Shown: positions 27,906 to 37,406, numbered from the stretch's first letter. The stretch: DNA of 64,000 nucleotides from Wenyingzhuangia heitensis (GCF_011762155.1 NZ_JAASQL010000001.1:620001-684000), one strand, 5' to 3'. Notes: a model not told the origin generated them from the sequence alone. A program made the numbers and translations.

Positions 27906-30635
27906 ATGAGAAAATTATTACGCTACTTATTTCCTTTTTTACTTTGTTTATTAGTTGTTATTGTACTTTATGATAAACTTCATGTTTCTAAAAAAGAATT
28001 TCAGGAGTTGGTTAAGAATCACCCTAGACAAGAACGGTTAAAGTTGACCAAAAGAGATAGAAAAAAAATGGGAATTCCTCCCAATAAGTATTTTGATCAG
28101 CAATATTTATTGGAGATGGATCCGGTGACAGGAAAAACATATCCAGAAAATTTAGAAGCTATAAGAACTCAAAACAAAGGAAATCAACGTTTTTCTGCCG
28201 TTCCTGGACAAAATGAAGAAATGGCTTGGGAAGAAAGGGGACCTAATAATATAGGAGGGAGAACAAGAGTTGTTTTTTACGACCCTAATGATGTTTCAGG
28301 AAAACGTGTTTTTGCAGGAGGAGTTTCAGGTGGTTTGTGGGTAAACAACGATATTTCTAACGTAAACTCTATGTGGGTTCAGGTAGGTATAGATGAAAAT
28401 TTATCAGTTTCTTGTTATGCTATAGATCCTAACAATTCTAATACTTGGTATGTGGGTACTGGTGAAGCTTATACAGGTGATGATGGTGTGGGAAATGGAA
28501 TTTGGATTACAACTAATGGGGGTAATACTTGGTCTAAGTTTTTAGGACCCGATTTAAGTGTGTCCGAAATACAAAGAGTGTATTATGTAAATCAAATTTT
28601 AACATGGAACAACAATGGTACTACAGAATTGTTTTTTTCTTTAGATGGGCAGTATGACGTGGATCCTGTAGGGTACCAAGCATCCGGCTGGTGGAAAGTA
28701 AATGGAAGTTCCATGAATAGAATTTCTTTTAATACGACAGACGATAGTCCTTCTCCCTATGTTTTTAGTGATGTAGAGGTAGCGGCTGATAATTCTATAT
28801 GGGTAGCCACAAAAGACAACCTTTTTGGAGACGGAGGAGGAAAAGTTTTTAGAACAACAGATGGTGAAAACTTTACAGAAAAATATTCTTTTACAAATGG
28901 AGGTAGAGTAGAGTTGGCTGTTTCTAAACAAAATGCAAATACAATTTATGCTTTAGCCTCTACCAATAATAGTACAAGTGTAGATTTGGTAAAAACAACC
29001 AATGGTACTTTTTTTGAATCAATAGCTAGGCCTAATGATACGGATACAGAGATTTCTTCAAATGATTTTGCAAGAAATCAAGGGTTTTATAATTTAACAC
29101 TAGAAGTAGATCCGACCAATGATGCTGTTTTGTATGCAGGAGGAATAGATTTGTTTCGTTCTATAAACTCAGGAACTACTTGGTCACAAATTTCTAAATG
29201 GTCCAATAATAATAATCTAAAGAATTTAAATGTTTCTCAGGTACATGCAGATCATCATGCTGTAACATTTAACCCTACAGACAATAACAAAGTTGTTTTT
29301 GCAAATGATGGAGGTATTTATTACAGCTCCAATGCAAGTATAGCTGCCAATAGTACAACAGCTATACAGAGTAGAAATAGTGGATATAATATTACTCAGT
29401 TTTATTCAGGGGCTATTAGTCAAGATAAAAACAACGAGATGTTGTTAGGGGGGGCACAAGATAACGGATCTTTACTAGGGTATACAAGTACAAGTCCTTT
29501 AAGCTTTAATGTAAATACAGGAACAAATACTTTTGTAGATATTTATGGAGGTGATGGTATTGAAACTTTTATTGACAAAGATGGAGCTTATTTAATAGTA
29601 TCTTATGTATATAATGTTTATGCAGCTTATCCTATTCCTTTTGCTGATTCAGATGATTTAATTGAAATTTCTGACGATCAGGATTCTGGAAGTTTTGTGA
29701 ATATTGCTGATTTAGATGATAATTTAGATATATTATACGCAGATGGAACTTCTGGTAGTAATGAAAAAATACATAGATATACGAACTTACTAGGGACTCC
29801 TCAAAAACAAACATTTACCAATTTTAATTTATTTGAATCTCCTACAGCCATAAAGGTATCTCCATATACAACCAACGCATCAACAGTATTTATAGGGACG
29901 GAAGGAGGAACTATTTTAAAAGTTACTAATTTTAATACAAGCAACCCTACTTGGGAAAATATTGATGCTAATGGTACTATTAATACAGGTTCTGTTTCTA
30001 GCATTGACTTTGGAGCGAATGAGAATGAAGTTCTAGTAACATTACATAACTATGGAGTTAATAATATTTATTACTCTTCTAATGGAGGGGAAACATGGTT
30101 GGAAAAAGATGGAGATTTTCCTGATATTCCTGTAAAGGCAATAAAGGTGAACCCTGGTGATAAAAATGAAGTAATTATAGGAACCAATGCAGGGGTTTGG
30201 AGAACAGCCAACTTTTTATCAGAAAGTCCAAGCTGGGTGCAGTCACAAAACGGAATGTCTAGTGTAAAAGTTACTAGCTTTAATATGCGTACTTCTGATA
30301 ATACTGTATTAGCAGCTACTTATGGTAGAGGTTTGTTTACAGGTAGTTTTGGAGAATCGTTAGGTTTTACAGATAATAAAAGCTTAGAAAACAAAGTGAT
30401 TTTAAATACAAATTTAATTGAAAATCAACTATTAGAGTTAGAATTGTCTGATATAGATGTTGTTTTTGATCTTTTTATTGTTACAATAAATGGAGATACG
30501 ATAGCACAGCATAAAGTAAACCCAACAAATGGAAGTTTCCAAAGTATTTCGGTTCCTTTTCAAGCAGGTGTGTACTTGGTAAAAATTTATTGTGATGGAA
30601 AAAGCTTTACTAGAAAAATAGTAATAGCAAATTAG
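27906..30635 (+). CDS. Large secreted propeller-type protein with type IX sorting domain
   Basis: 909 residues. An N-terminal hydrophobic segment (RYLFPFLLCLLVVIVLYD) acts as signal peptide or anchor. The body contains repeated BNR/sortilin-like units with the pattern ITTNGGNTWSKF, LFRSINSGTTWSQI and IYYSSNGGETWLEKDG. These form a multi-blade beta-propeller, as in VPS10-like and sialidase-fold proteins. No catalytic sialidase residues are identifiable. The C-terminus (about 830-909) is a T9SS type A sorting domain ending in AGVYLVKIYCDGKSFTRKI. It is thus a surface or released protein, probably binding carbohydrate or protein. Its end overlaps the convergent DUF3078 gene by four bases. Confidence 0.87.
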   Translation: MRKLLRYLFPFLLCLLVVIVLYDKLHVSKKEFQELVKNHPRQERLKLTKRDRKKMGIPPNKYFDQQYLLEMDPVTGKTYPENLEAIRTQNKGNQRFSAVPGQNEEMAWEERGPNNIGGRTRVVFYDPNDVSGKRVFAGGVSGGLWVNNDISNVNSMWVQVGIDENLSVSCYAIDPNNSNTWYVGTGEAYTGDDGVGNGIWITTNGGNTWSKFLGPDLSVSEIQRVYYVNQILTWNNNGTTELFFSLDGQYDVDPVGYQASGWWKVNGSSMNRISFNTTDDSPSPYVFSDVEVAADNSIWVATKDNLFGDGGGKVFRTTDGENFTEKYSFTNGGRVELAVSKQNANTIYALASTNNSTSVDLVKTTNGTFFESIARPNDTDTEISSNDFARNQGFYNLTLEVDPTNDAVLYAGGIDLFRSINSGTTWSQISKWSNNNNLKNLNVSQVHADHHAVTFNPTDNNKVVFANDGGIYYSSNASIAANSTTAIQSRNSGYNITQFYSGAISQDKNNEMLLGGAQDNGSLLGYTSTSPLSFNVNTGTNTFVDIYGGDGIETFIDKDGAYLIVSYVYNVYAAYPIPFADSDDLIEISDDQDSGSFVNIADLDDNLDILYADGTSGSNEKIHRYTNLLGTPQKQTFTNFNLFESPTAIKVSPYTTNASTVFIGTEGGTILKVTNFNTSNPTWENIDANGTINTGSVSSIDFGANENEVLVTLHNYGVNNIYYSSNGGETWLEKDGDFPDIPVKAIKVNPGDKNEVIIGTNAGVWRTANFLSESPSWVQSQNGMSSVKVTSFNMRTSDNTVLAATYGRGLFTGSFGESLGFTDNKSLENKVILNTNLIENQLLELELSDIDVVFDLFIVTINGDTIAQHKVNPTNGSFQSISVPFQAGVYLVKIYCDGKSFTRKIVIAN

Positions 30636-31729
30636 AAAGCATAAGTAACACCAACTCCTAAAATTTGTTTTAACTGTAGTTTAGGTCCTAGTAATGTTCC
30701 ATCGGTTTGAAGTATTTTGGCATCGTCATCATACAATAAATGCGAGCTGATGGAAGAACTTATAAATTGATTGACTTTCATATCAATATTAATTTCTATG
30801 TCACTATCTACATTTCCAAACTTGTTTAAATAATCAGAGTAGAAAGAACTTTTTAAACCAAAATTGATGTTTTTCATAATAGGGGTTTTATATTCTATAC
30901 GAATTAAAGTTCCAAATTCTGAATTGATATTTTGACCTGCTTTGATAATTTCACCTTGATCATTTTTAACCGCAGGTTCAACACCAAAAGCTCCTTTATC
31001 TGCCAGTTTTTGATCTAATACAAAAGTAACCTGATTGGTTAAAGGAGATAAATGAAATTTAAAGTTGTCATCTTCATCAGTATACACAGCACCTACTCCT
31101 AAACGCATTCTGGCAGGGGCAAAAAAGTTTGAAATGACAGTAGTTCTGTCGTTTCCTTTGTATCCTTTTCCAAATTGAGTGGTCAGGTTAAATTCACCAG
31201 AATAATACCACTTAGATTCAATCTCAGTTTTATATCCAATACTCGATTTTAAATCAATAACATCATCTGTTTTTTGAGAATATTCAGAACCGTTTTCCTT
31301 ACTAATACCATACTTAAATAATACAGCGTTTTTCCAAAAGAGTTGTCCTTTTTTATAATTATAGTCTCCTTTAAAAGAAATAATTCCAGCAATGGTATTG
31401 TTTCCCCCTTTTGTCCAGTTTAAAAAAGAAGTTTGGGTAAGCAATAGCCCTGGTTTATGAGTTAGTTTCCAATAATTGGGTTTTACACTTTCTTTTAAGA
31501 TTTGTTTTATAGTATCTCTTTTCTCGGTTTTGGCTACACGAATAGAGTCTTTTCTTTTTTTTGTAAAAACTTTTTTTATGGCAGTAATAGCTTTTGGTGT
31601 AGGGATTGTATCGTTATAAAAAGAGATAGTACTATAGCTTTTAAAACTAAAAAGAAGCGAAAACAATACGGTTATAAGAGTATTATTTTTGGTGGTTAAA
31701 AAACTAGAGAGATAATATATAATAGCCAT
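30632..31729 (-). CDS. DUF3078 outer-membrane protein
   Basis: 365 residues. The N-terminal hydrophobic stretch to about residue 33 (TLITVLFSLLFSFKSYS) is a likely signal peptide; the exact cleavage site is unclear. From about 95 the family block KPGLLLTQTSFLNWTKGGNN is present, followed by strands typical of DUF3078 (PF11276), ending in GVGVTYAF as expected of an outer-membrane barrel. The function of the family is unknown. The start codon overlaps the dxs stop (TAATG), so it is probably translated by coupling with dxs, although no metabolic link is evident. Confidence 0.88.
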   Translation of the reverse strand: MAIIYYLSSFLTTKNNTLITVLFSLLFSFKSYSTISFYNDTIPTPKAITAIKKVFTKKRKDSIRVAKTEKRDTIKQILKESVKPNYWKLTHKPGLLLTQTSFLNWTKGGNNTIAGIISFKGDYNYKKGQLFWKNAVLFKYGISKENGSEYSQKTDDVIDLKSSIGYKTEIESKWYYSGEFNLTTQFGKGYKGNDRTTVISNFFAPARMRLGVGAVYTDEDDNFKFHLSPLTNQVTFVLDQKLADKGAFGVEPAVKNDQGEIIKAGQNINSEFGTLIRIEYKTPIMKNINFGLKSSFYSDYLNKFGNVDSDIEINIDMKVNQFISSSISSHLLYDDDAKILQTDGTLLGPKLQLKQILGVGVTYAF

Positions 31730-33504
31730 TATAAGGTAGATAAAATTGTGTTTAAAATTGATGCTTCGTCAATTTTTGCTAATGTTTTTAATTCTTGTGT
31801 TTTGCCATGTTCTATAAAAGAATCTCCAATACCACACATTTTAACTTTTGTAGTGTAGTTGTTTTTCAATACAAACTCACCTATAGCAGATCCAAATCCA
31901 CCATTAATAACTCCATCTTCATAGGTAAGTAGGGTATCGTATGTTCTGCAAATATCGTGCAATAATTTTATGTCTAACGGTTTAATAAACTGCATATTGT
32001 AATGTCCTACCTGTTCTTTTTTGTAAACAGGTAATTTATCTACGGCAAAATTAACAATATTCCCAAGGGTACCAATACTTAAGACTGCAGTTACTGTTCC
32101 TTTCTTAAGGGTTTTTGCCTTACCCATCTTAATTTTTTCAAAAGGTTGTTTCCAGTCTATTATTTCACCTATTCCTCTAGGGTATCTTATGGCAATGGGA
32201 AGATTTAGTCCTAGTTGAGCTGTATACATTATGTTTCTTAAATCTAACTCATTCATAGGAGCGTAAATAAGCAAATTGGGTATGCATCTTAAAAAGGCAA
32301 TATCAAAAACTCCGTGATGTGTAGCTCCATCATTTCCAACCAAACCTGCCCTGTCTAAACAAAAAATAACAGGTAGTTTTTGAATAGCCACATCGTGAAT
32401 TACTTGATCGTATGCTCTTTGTAAAAAGGTTGAATAAATATTACAAAAAGGAATCAATCCTTCTTTAGCCATTCCTGCTGCTAATGTAACTGCGTGTTGT
32501 TCTGCAATACCAACATCAAAAGCTCTGTTAGGCATTTTTGCAATCATATATTTTAGAGAACTTCCTGTGGGCATTGCGGGTGTAATTCCAACAATTTTAT
32601 CATTTTGTTCTGCCAATTCTATCATGGTATGTCCAAAAACATCTTGATATTTTAGCGGACTATTTTCTGTTTTAATGGTGATTCTATCTCCTGTCTGTGC
32701 ATCAAATTTACCAGGAGCATGGTAGGTAATTTGATCTTCTTCTGCTTTTTTTAAACCTTTTCCTTTGGTGGTAACAATATGTAGGAATTTTGGTCCCTCA
32801 ACATTTTTCAATCTATTTAATTCGCTTATTAATTTAGATAAGTCATGTCCGTTTACAGGTCCCGAATAATCAAAATTTAAAGCTTCAAAAATATTATCTC
32901 TGTTAAGTTCTTTACCGTTTTTGGTTTGTGTTAAATAATCCTTTAATGCTCCAATACTAGGGTCAATACCAATAGCATTGTCATTTAAAACCACCAATAA
33001 ATTGGCATTGGTAACTCCTGCGTGATTTAGGGCTTCAAAAGCCATTCCAGAAGCAATAGAAGCATCTCCAATAACTGCAATGTGTTGTTGTGTTTTGTTT
33101 CCCAGAATTTGAGCAGCCATTGCCATTCCCAAAGCAGCAGAAATGGAGGTTGAAGAATGTCCTGTTCCAAAAGCATCAAACTCACTTTCAAAAATATTAG
33201 GAAAACCAGAAATACCGTTTAAACGTCTATTAGTTTCAAAATTTTCTCTTCGTCCGGTTAGTATTTTATGACCATAAGCTTGGTGTCCTACATCCCAAAT
33301 TAGTTTGTCTTTTGGAGCGTTAAAAACATAATGCAAAGCAATGGTTAGTTCTACAACTCCCAAACTTGCTCCCAAGTGACCTTCTTTGGTAGATACAATA
33401 TTGATGATAAAATGTCTTAATTCCTGTGCTAATTGTTCTAGCTCTAGAATAGAAAGACCTTTTAAGTCTTGGGGAGAGTTTATGGTGTTTAGAATATTTT
33501 TCAC
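31729..33504 (-). CDS. dxs: 1-deoxy-D-xylulose-5-phosphate synthase
   Basis: 591 residues. First enzyme of the MEP pathway, joining pyruvate and glyceraldehyde 3-phosphate to give the precursor of isoprenoids, thiamin and pyridoxal. Seen: IWDVGHQAYGHKILTGRR, the thiamin-diphosphate/metal motif GDASIASGMAFEAL with LNDNAIGID, the conserved catalytic Glu in VGIAEQHAVTLAAGMAKEG, and the transketolase-type DRAGLVGNDGATHHG block in the pyrimidine-binding domain. The length is slightly shorter than E. coli Dxs (620). It is followed with a one-base overlap by the DUF3078 gene and divergent from tadA. Confidence 0.97.
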   Translation of the reverse strand: MKNILNTINSPQDLKGLSILELEQLAQELRHFIINIVSTKEGHLGASLGVVELTIALHYVFNAPKDKLIWDVGHQAYGHKILTGRRENFETNRRLNGISGFPNIFESEFDAFGTGHSSTSISAALGMAMAAQILGNKTQQHIAVIGDASIASGMAFEALNHAGVTNANLLVVLNDNAIGIDPSIGALKDYLTQTKNGKELNRDNIFEALNFDYSGPVNGHDLSKLISELNRLKNVEGPKFLHIVTTKGKGLKKAEEDQITYHAPGKFDAQTGDRITIKTENSPLKYQDVFGHTMIELAEQNDKIVGITPAMPTGSSLKYMIAKMPNRAFDVGIAEQHAVTLAAGMAKEGLIPFCNIYSTFLQRAYDQVIHDVAIQKLPVIFCLDRAGLVGNDGATHHGVFDIAFLRCIPNLLIYAPMNELDLRNIMYTAQLGLNLPIAIRYPRGIGEIIDWKQPFEKIKMGKAKTLKKGTVTAVLSIGTLGNIVNFAVDKLPVYKKEQVGHYNMQFIKPLDIKLLHDICRTYDTLLTYEDGVINGGFGSAIGEFVLKNNYTTKVKMCGIGDSFIEHGKTQELKTLAKIDEASILNTILSTL

Positions 33505-33591
33505 GAGTACAAAATTACAATTTTGAGATTTATCCTTGTAATTTATCTGTTAATAAAGTAGTTTAGTTTTTTACATTTTAGTGTTGTTATT

Positions 33592-34041
33592 ATGATGGAT
33601 CCTTTTGATGATGAATTTTTTATGAAAAAAGCCCTGGACGAAGCCTATTTTGCCTTTGAAAAAGGAGAAGTTCCGGTAGGTGCAGTTATTGTAATGAACA
33701 ATCAAATTATTGCTAGAGGACACAATTTAACAGAACAGTTAAATGATGTAACTGCTCACGCAGAAATGCAAGCTTTTACGGCAGCATCTAACTTTTTAGG
33801 GGGGAAATATTTACAAGAGTGTACCTTGTATGTTACTTTAGAACCTTGCCAAATGTGTGCAGGTGCAAGTTATTGGACTCAAATAGGTAAAATTGTTTAT
33901 GGTGCATCAGACATGCAAAGAGGCTATTCTAAGCTTAAAACTTTATTGCACCCAAAAACAAAAGCAATTTCTGGAGTTAGAGAAGACGAGTGTAGTCAGA
34001 TTTTAAAAGATTTCTTTTTGTCTAAACGAAACAATAATTAA
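33592..34041 (+). CDS. tadA: tRNA-specific adenosine deaminase
   Basis: 149 residues. Converts A34 to inosine in tRNA-Arg(ACG), allowing wobble decoding. The cytidine-deaminase zinc site is complete: His56-Ala-Glu58 in TAHAEMQ and Pro85-Cys86-x2-Cys89 in LEPCQMCAGA. The helix GASDMQRGYSK is in the expected position. Two ATG codons lie at 33592 and 33595; either gives the same enzyme. Divergent from dxs. Confidence 0.95.
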   Translation: MMDPFDDEFFMKKALDEAYFAFEKGEVPVGAVIVMNNQIIARGHNLTEQLNDVTAHAEMQAFTAASNFLGGKYLQECTLYVTLEPCQMCAGASYWTQIGKIVYGASDMQRGYSKLKTLLHPKTKAISGVREDECSQILKDFFLSKRNNN

Positions 34042-34042
34042 A

Positions 34043-34273
34043 TTAATCTTCAATTCTACTAGCGTTAGGATCATTATGTTTTAAAGAATATTTGGTTAAA
34101 TCTTTACCATTGTACCTGTGATAAATAAATAAAGGCATTAATACCAGTGTAAGAATTATCACTCCAAACCCTATAAATTTTGGGCTTTTAGGATTGTCTG
34201 TCAAAAATAAATAAGCACCAACGCTCCATAAAACAAAAACAATCGCCAATAATATTTTTAATAATATCTTCAT
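34043..34273 (-). CDS. Small two-helix membrane protein, unknown function
   Basis: 76 residues. Two hydrophobic helices lie at about 4-25 (LLKILLAIVFVLWSVGAYLF) and 34-52 (FIGFGVIILTLVLMPLFIY), with a charged cytoplasmic-type tail ending in NDPNASRIED. No family is recognised. It converges with tadA (one base between the stops) and is divergent from the glycerophosphodiesterase gene. Coding status is supported by the sensible membrane topology and by a well-placed ATG, not by recognised homology. Confidence 0.65.
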   Translation of the reverse strand: MKILLKILLAIVFVLWSVGAYLFLTDNPKSPKFIGFGVIILTLVLMPLFIYHRYNGKDLTKYSLKHNDPNASRIED

Positions 34274-34336
34274 ATAGGTAATCTTATAATAGTTGTAAAA
34301 TTAGCTAATTTGAGATAAATTTTTAGAATATTATTT

Positions 34337-35347
34337 ATGAAGTTACCTATTAAAATTCACACTGTTTATTTTCTTATTTTAGGAGTGTTGTTATCATGTA
34401 AACAACCCGTAAAAAAATCTGATATGTTAATTATAGCACACCGAGGAGCTTCTGGTTATTTACCAGAACACACCTTGCCAGCCAAAGCATTGGCTTATGG
34501 TATGTTGCCCGATTTTATAGAACAAGATGTTGTCTTGTCTAAAGATAATGTTCCTGTAATAATACACGATATTCATTTAGAAACAACTACAAATGTTGCA
34601 GAGGTTTATGCAGATAGAGTTAGAGAAGACGGAAAATTTTATGTGATAGATTTTACCTGGGCAGAGTTGCAAACACTAAATGTGTCAGAAAGATTTAACA
34701 CAAAAACCAAGCAAGCAATTTATAAAGATAGGTTTCCAATACATAAATCACATTTTAAACTGCATACCTTAGCTGATGAGATTGAATTGATTCAAGGCTT
34801 AAATAAATCAATGAGAAAAGATATTGGAGTTTATGTAGAAATTAAAGAGCCTCAATTTCATAGAAATGAAGGAAAAGATATTTCTAAAATAGTTTTAACT
34901 ACGTTGTCTAATTACGGATATTCTACCCTAAAAGATAATTGTATATTACAGTGTTTTGATGCTGTAGAACTACAAAAAATTAGAAAGAAATACAATTCAA
35001 ATTTATTTTTAGTACAGTTATTTGATTCCGAATATTATGAGGGTATCCATCAACAGATGAGTTTAGAAGCAATTGTAAATAATATTGCAAAATATGCTAA
35101 TGGAATTGGACCTTCTTACAGAGAATTAATCAATAAGAAAATTAAAATTTCTGGTTTCGAGAATTTGGTAGATTATGCACATCAACAAAATTTAAAAGTA
35201 CATGCTTTTACTTTTAGAGCTGATGCTTTAGGAGGCAAGTCTACCTTTAACGAAGTTTTTAAAATAGCAGAAGATTTAAATTTGGATGGGATTTTTACAG
35301 ACCATCCAGACCAAGCAATTTCATATTTTAAGAAAAAGAATCACTAG
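34337..35347 (+). CDS. glpQ: Glycerophosphodiester phosphodiesterase, lipoprotein
   Basis: 336 residues. Splits glycerophosphodiesters into an alcohol and glycerol 3-phosphate. The signal peptide ends in the lipobox LLSC with Cys21, so the enzyme is membrane-anchored in the periplasm. The GDPD catalytic set is visible: IIAHRGASGYLPEHTLPA (the HR pair and Glu), FIEQDVVLSKDNVPVIIHD with the metal Glu and Asp and the general-base His, and VYVEIKEPQFHR. The end GIFTDHPDQAISYF matches GlpQ-type enzymes. Its 3' end overlaps the convergent ClC gene by 20 bases. Confidence 0.92.
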   Translation: MKLPIKIHTVYFLILGVLLSCKQPVKKSDMLIIAHRGASGYLPEHTLPAKALAYGMLPDFIEQDVVLSKDNVPVIIHDIHLETTTNVAEVYADRVREDGKFYVIDFTWAELQTLNVSERFNTKTKQAIYKDRFPIHKSHFKLHTLADEIELIQGLNKSMRKDIGVYVEIKEPQFHRNEGKDISKIVLTTLSNYGYSTLKDNCILQCFDAVELQKIRKKYNSNLFLVQLFDSEYYEGIHQQMSLEAIVNNIAKYANGIGPSYRELINKKIKISGFENLVDYAHQQNLKVHAFTFRADALGGKSTFNEVFKIAEDLNLDGIFTDHPDQAISYFKKKNH

Positions 35348-37127
35348 CCATAATTAATTTTCGTCTATAAGAGTTCAACAATCTAGATTTAGAGATAAAT
35401 CCAAGATATTTATCGTCTTTAATTACAGGTAAATTCCATGCAGATGTAATTTTAAATTTCTCCATAATCTCTTCCATAGAGTCATTGTCATAATCAATAA
35501 CTTCTGCTGGAGTGATCATTAAATCGGATACGACGGTACATTCATACAATTCGGTATTAAACATAATAGGACGAATGTCATCCATGTGTAAAACTCCAAT
35601 TAATTCTTTTTCGTGATTTACAACGGGAAAGTTATTTCTTTTGGATTTTACAATTGCCTTATGTACCAATTGACCTAAAGTCATATTTGGTTTTGTAATG
35701 ATAAAATCTTTTTCAACCACTTTGTCAATATCCATCATCATTAACACATTTTTGTCTTTGTCATGTGTCATTAACTGCCCTTTTTTTGCTAATTCTGATG
35801 TGTATATGTTGTGTGGAATAAACTTTTTGGTGATTAAAAATGAAATAGATGATACAATCATTAAGGGGATAAACAAATCATATCCTCCTGTAATTTCTGC
35901 GATTAAAAAAATTGCCGTCAATGGAGCATGTAAAACACCTGCCATTAAACCAGCCATACCTACCATAGCAAAATTACTTTGCGATACAGAATGTGCCACA
36001 ATTTTGGCATGATTTACAACGGTTGCCACTACGTATCCGGTTACACTTCCAATAAACAGAGTAGGAGCAAAAACTCCTCCAATTCCACCAGCACCAAAAG
36101 TAAGAGCCATTGCAATTACTTTAAAAATTATCAATCCTACTAAAAGACCAATAATCATCCAAATGGTATCTGCTTGTGTATTAAATATGTTGTTTTTTAG
36201 AATGTGAGAAGCATCTCCTCTAAGAACTGCGTTAATAGTTTCAAATCCTTCTCCAAATAAAGGTGGAATAAAATAAACAATCACACCAATTAAACTACCT
36301 CCTAATAATAATTTATACCAAGGGTTGTCAATTTTTTTAAAAAAATCGTGTGACCAAAAATAAACTTTGGTAAAGTAAATGGATATTAAAGAACATCCCA
36401 ACCCTAAAATAATATAAAAGATTACATCATTTAAATGAAAACTATCTTTAATTTCAAAGTGTAATAAAACTTCATCACCTAAGAAAAAATAAGAAGTTAA
36501 AACAGCAGAAATAGAAGCCAGTAACAAAGGAATCATAGAGACCATTGTTAGTTCTAAACTAAAGATTTCTACAGCAAAAACAATAGCAGCAATAGGAGCT
36601 TTAAAAATAGAAGCCATGGCTCCTGCAGCAGCACAACCTACTAACAGTGTTCTAGATCTTTGGTCTAAATGAAACACTCTAGCAAAGTTAGATCCTAGGG
36701 CAGAACCTGTAGCAACGGTAGGTCCTTCTAATCCTACAGAACCCCCAAAACCAACGGTAAGAGGAGCAGTAATAACGGAAGCCCACATTTGGTAACGATG
36801 CATGATGGATTCCCTTTTAGAAATGGCATACAAAGTTGCGGGAATTCCATGCCCAATTTTTTTTCTAATTATATATTTTACAACTAATAGAGTAAGAGAT
36901 AAACCTACAATTGGAAAGATAAAGTAAAACCCAATGTGTATGTCTTTGATGAATCCTGTTTTAAGAAATTCAAAAATAAAGTGAGTTAAGTTTTTAAGAG
37001 TAACAGCACCAATACCAGCTAACAAACCAACAATAGTACTTAATATATAAAGAAAGTTTTCTTGAGAAATATGTTTGTATTTCCAAATCAAAAACTGATT
37101 TAATAAACTCCTTTTTCTTTGAGGCAT
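35328..37127 (-). CDS. ClC-type chloride channel/transporter with CBS domains
   Basis: 599 residues. The membrane part (about 30-430) carries the ClC selectivity motifs: GHGIPATL (GSGIP position), GSVGLEGPT with the gating glutamate conserved (GREGP position), and GAGGIGGVFAPTLFIG (GxFxP). Conservation of the gating Glu favours an H+/Cl- exchanger. Two CBS domains follow (about 460-590; DFIITKPNMTLGQLVHKA and SDLMITPAEVIDYDNDSM), probably sensing nucleotides. It is a single gene, ending in a 20-base overlap with the glycerophosphodiesterase. The ion carried cannot be proven from sequence. Confidence 0.93.
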   Translation of the reverse strand: MPQRKRSLLNQFLIWKYKHISQENFLYILSTIVGLLAGIGAVTLKNLTHFIFEFLKTGFIKDIHIGFYFIFPIVGLSLTLLVVKYIIRKKIGHGIPATLYAISKRESIMHRYQMWASVITAPLTVGFGGSVGLEGPTVATGSALGSNFARVFHLDQRSRTLLVGCAAAGAMASIFKAPIAAIVFAVEIFSLELTMVSMIPLLLASISAVLTSYFFLGDEVLLHFEIKDSFHLNDVIFYIILGLGCSLISIYFTKVYFWSHDFFKKIDNPWYKLLLGGSLIGVIVYFIPPLFGEGFETINAVLRGDASHILKNNIFNTQADTIWMIIGLLVGLIIFKVIAMALTFGAGGIGGVFAPTLFIGSVTGYVVATVVNHAKIVAHSVSQSNFAMVGMAGLMAGVLHAPLTAIFLIAEITGGYDLFIPLMIVSSISFLITKKFIPHNIYTSELAKKGQLMTHDKDKNVLMMMDIDKVVEKDFIITKPNMTLGQLVHKAIVKSKRNNFPVVNHEKELIGVLHMDDIRPIMFNTELYECTVVSDLMITPAEVIDYDNDSMEEIMEKFKITSAWNLPVIKDDKYLGFISKSRLLNSYRRKLIMASDSFS

Positions 37128-37187
37128 ACCTATAATTTTTTCGGATGGCTAAGGTAGTGTTTATTAGTAGAATAAAATCAAACTAGC

Positions 37188-37337
37188 TTAAGCTTGTACA
37201 GGACATTTTTTACAATGGTCTTTGCCCTTTTTTTTATATTTTTTGCAACATTTTTTCTTTTTGTCTTTTGCCAAATAAGCAAAACAACATCCAGTGTATT
37301 CTGGTGTTACAACCTCTTTAGTTACCTTATTAAACAT
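37188..37337 (-). CDS. 49-residue Cys/Lys-rich peptide, unrecognised
   Basis: Short open frame: ATG at 37337, TAA at 37188-37190. It has six cysteines, as two CC pairs (17-18 and 30-31) and a final HCKKC (His41, Cys42, Cys45), and nearly a third Lys, in the pattern TGCCFAYLAKD ... KKCCKKYKKKGKDHCKKC. There is no signal peptide or membrane helix. The cysteine spacing suggests a metal-binding mini-protein, perhaps metallothionein-like or a small ribosome- or metal-associated factor. It lies between ferritin and the ClC gene on the same strand as both, which makes a link to metal handling possible. Support: a TATATTTG promoter-like element and a perfect inverted repeat directly upstream, and a meaningful composition. 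No family is recognised. Confidence 0.6.
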   Translation of the reverse strand: MFNKVTKEVVTPEYTGCCFAYLAKDKKKKCCKKYKKKGKDHCKKCPVQA

Positions 37338-37338
37338 G

Positions 37339-37375
37339 ATTTGCACTGATTAACTATCTTAAAATCAGTGCAAAT
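37339..37375 (-). promoter_or_regulatory. Perfect 13-base inverted repeat at the start of the Cys-rich gene
   Basis: ATTTGCACTGATT (37339-37351) and its exact reverse complement (37363-37375), 11 bases apart. One arm ends two bases from the ATG; the other overlaps the TTTG of the promoter-like element at 37371-37378. It fits a repressor operator over the start site. Alternatively, if transcription starts further upstream, it is an RNA hairpin masking the ribosome entry site. Confidence 0.6.
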
Positions 37376-37378
37376 ATA
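37371..37378 (-). promoter_or_regulatory. Putative -7 promoter element of the Cys-rich gene
   Basis: On the minus strand TATATTTG fits the Bacteroidota -7 consensus TAnnTTTG. It lies 33 bases from the ATG (37338-37370 between). The -33 TTG is not evident in the AT-rich stretch upstream. Confidence 0.45.
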
Positions 37379-37406
37379 ATGTTTATTTTAAATAAATCTA
37401 AATTAA

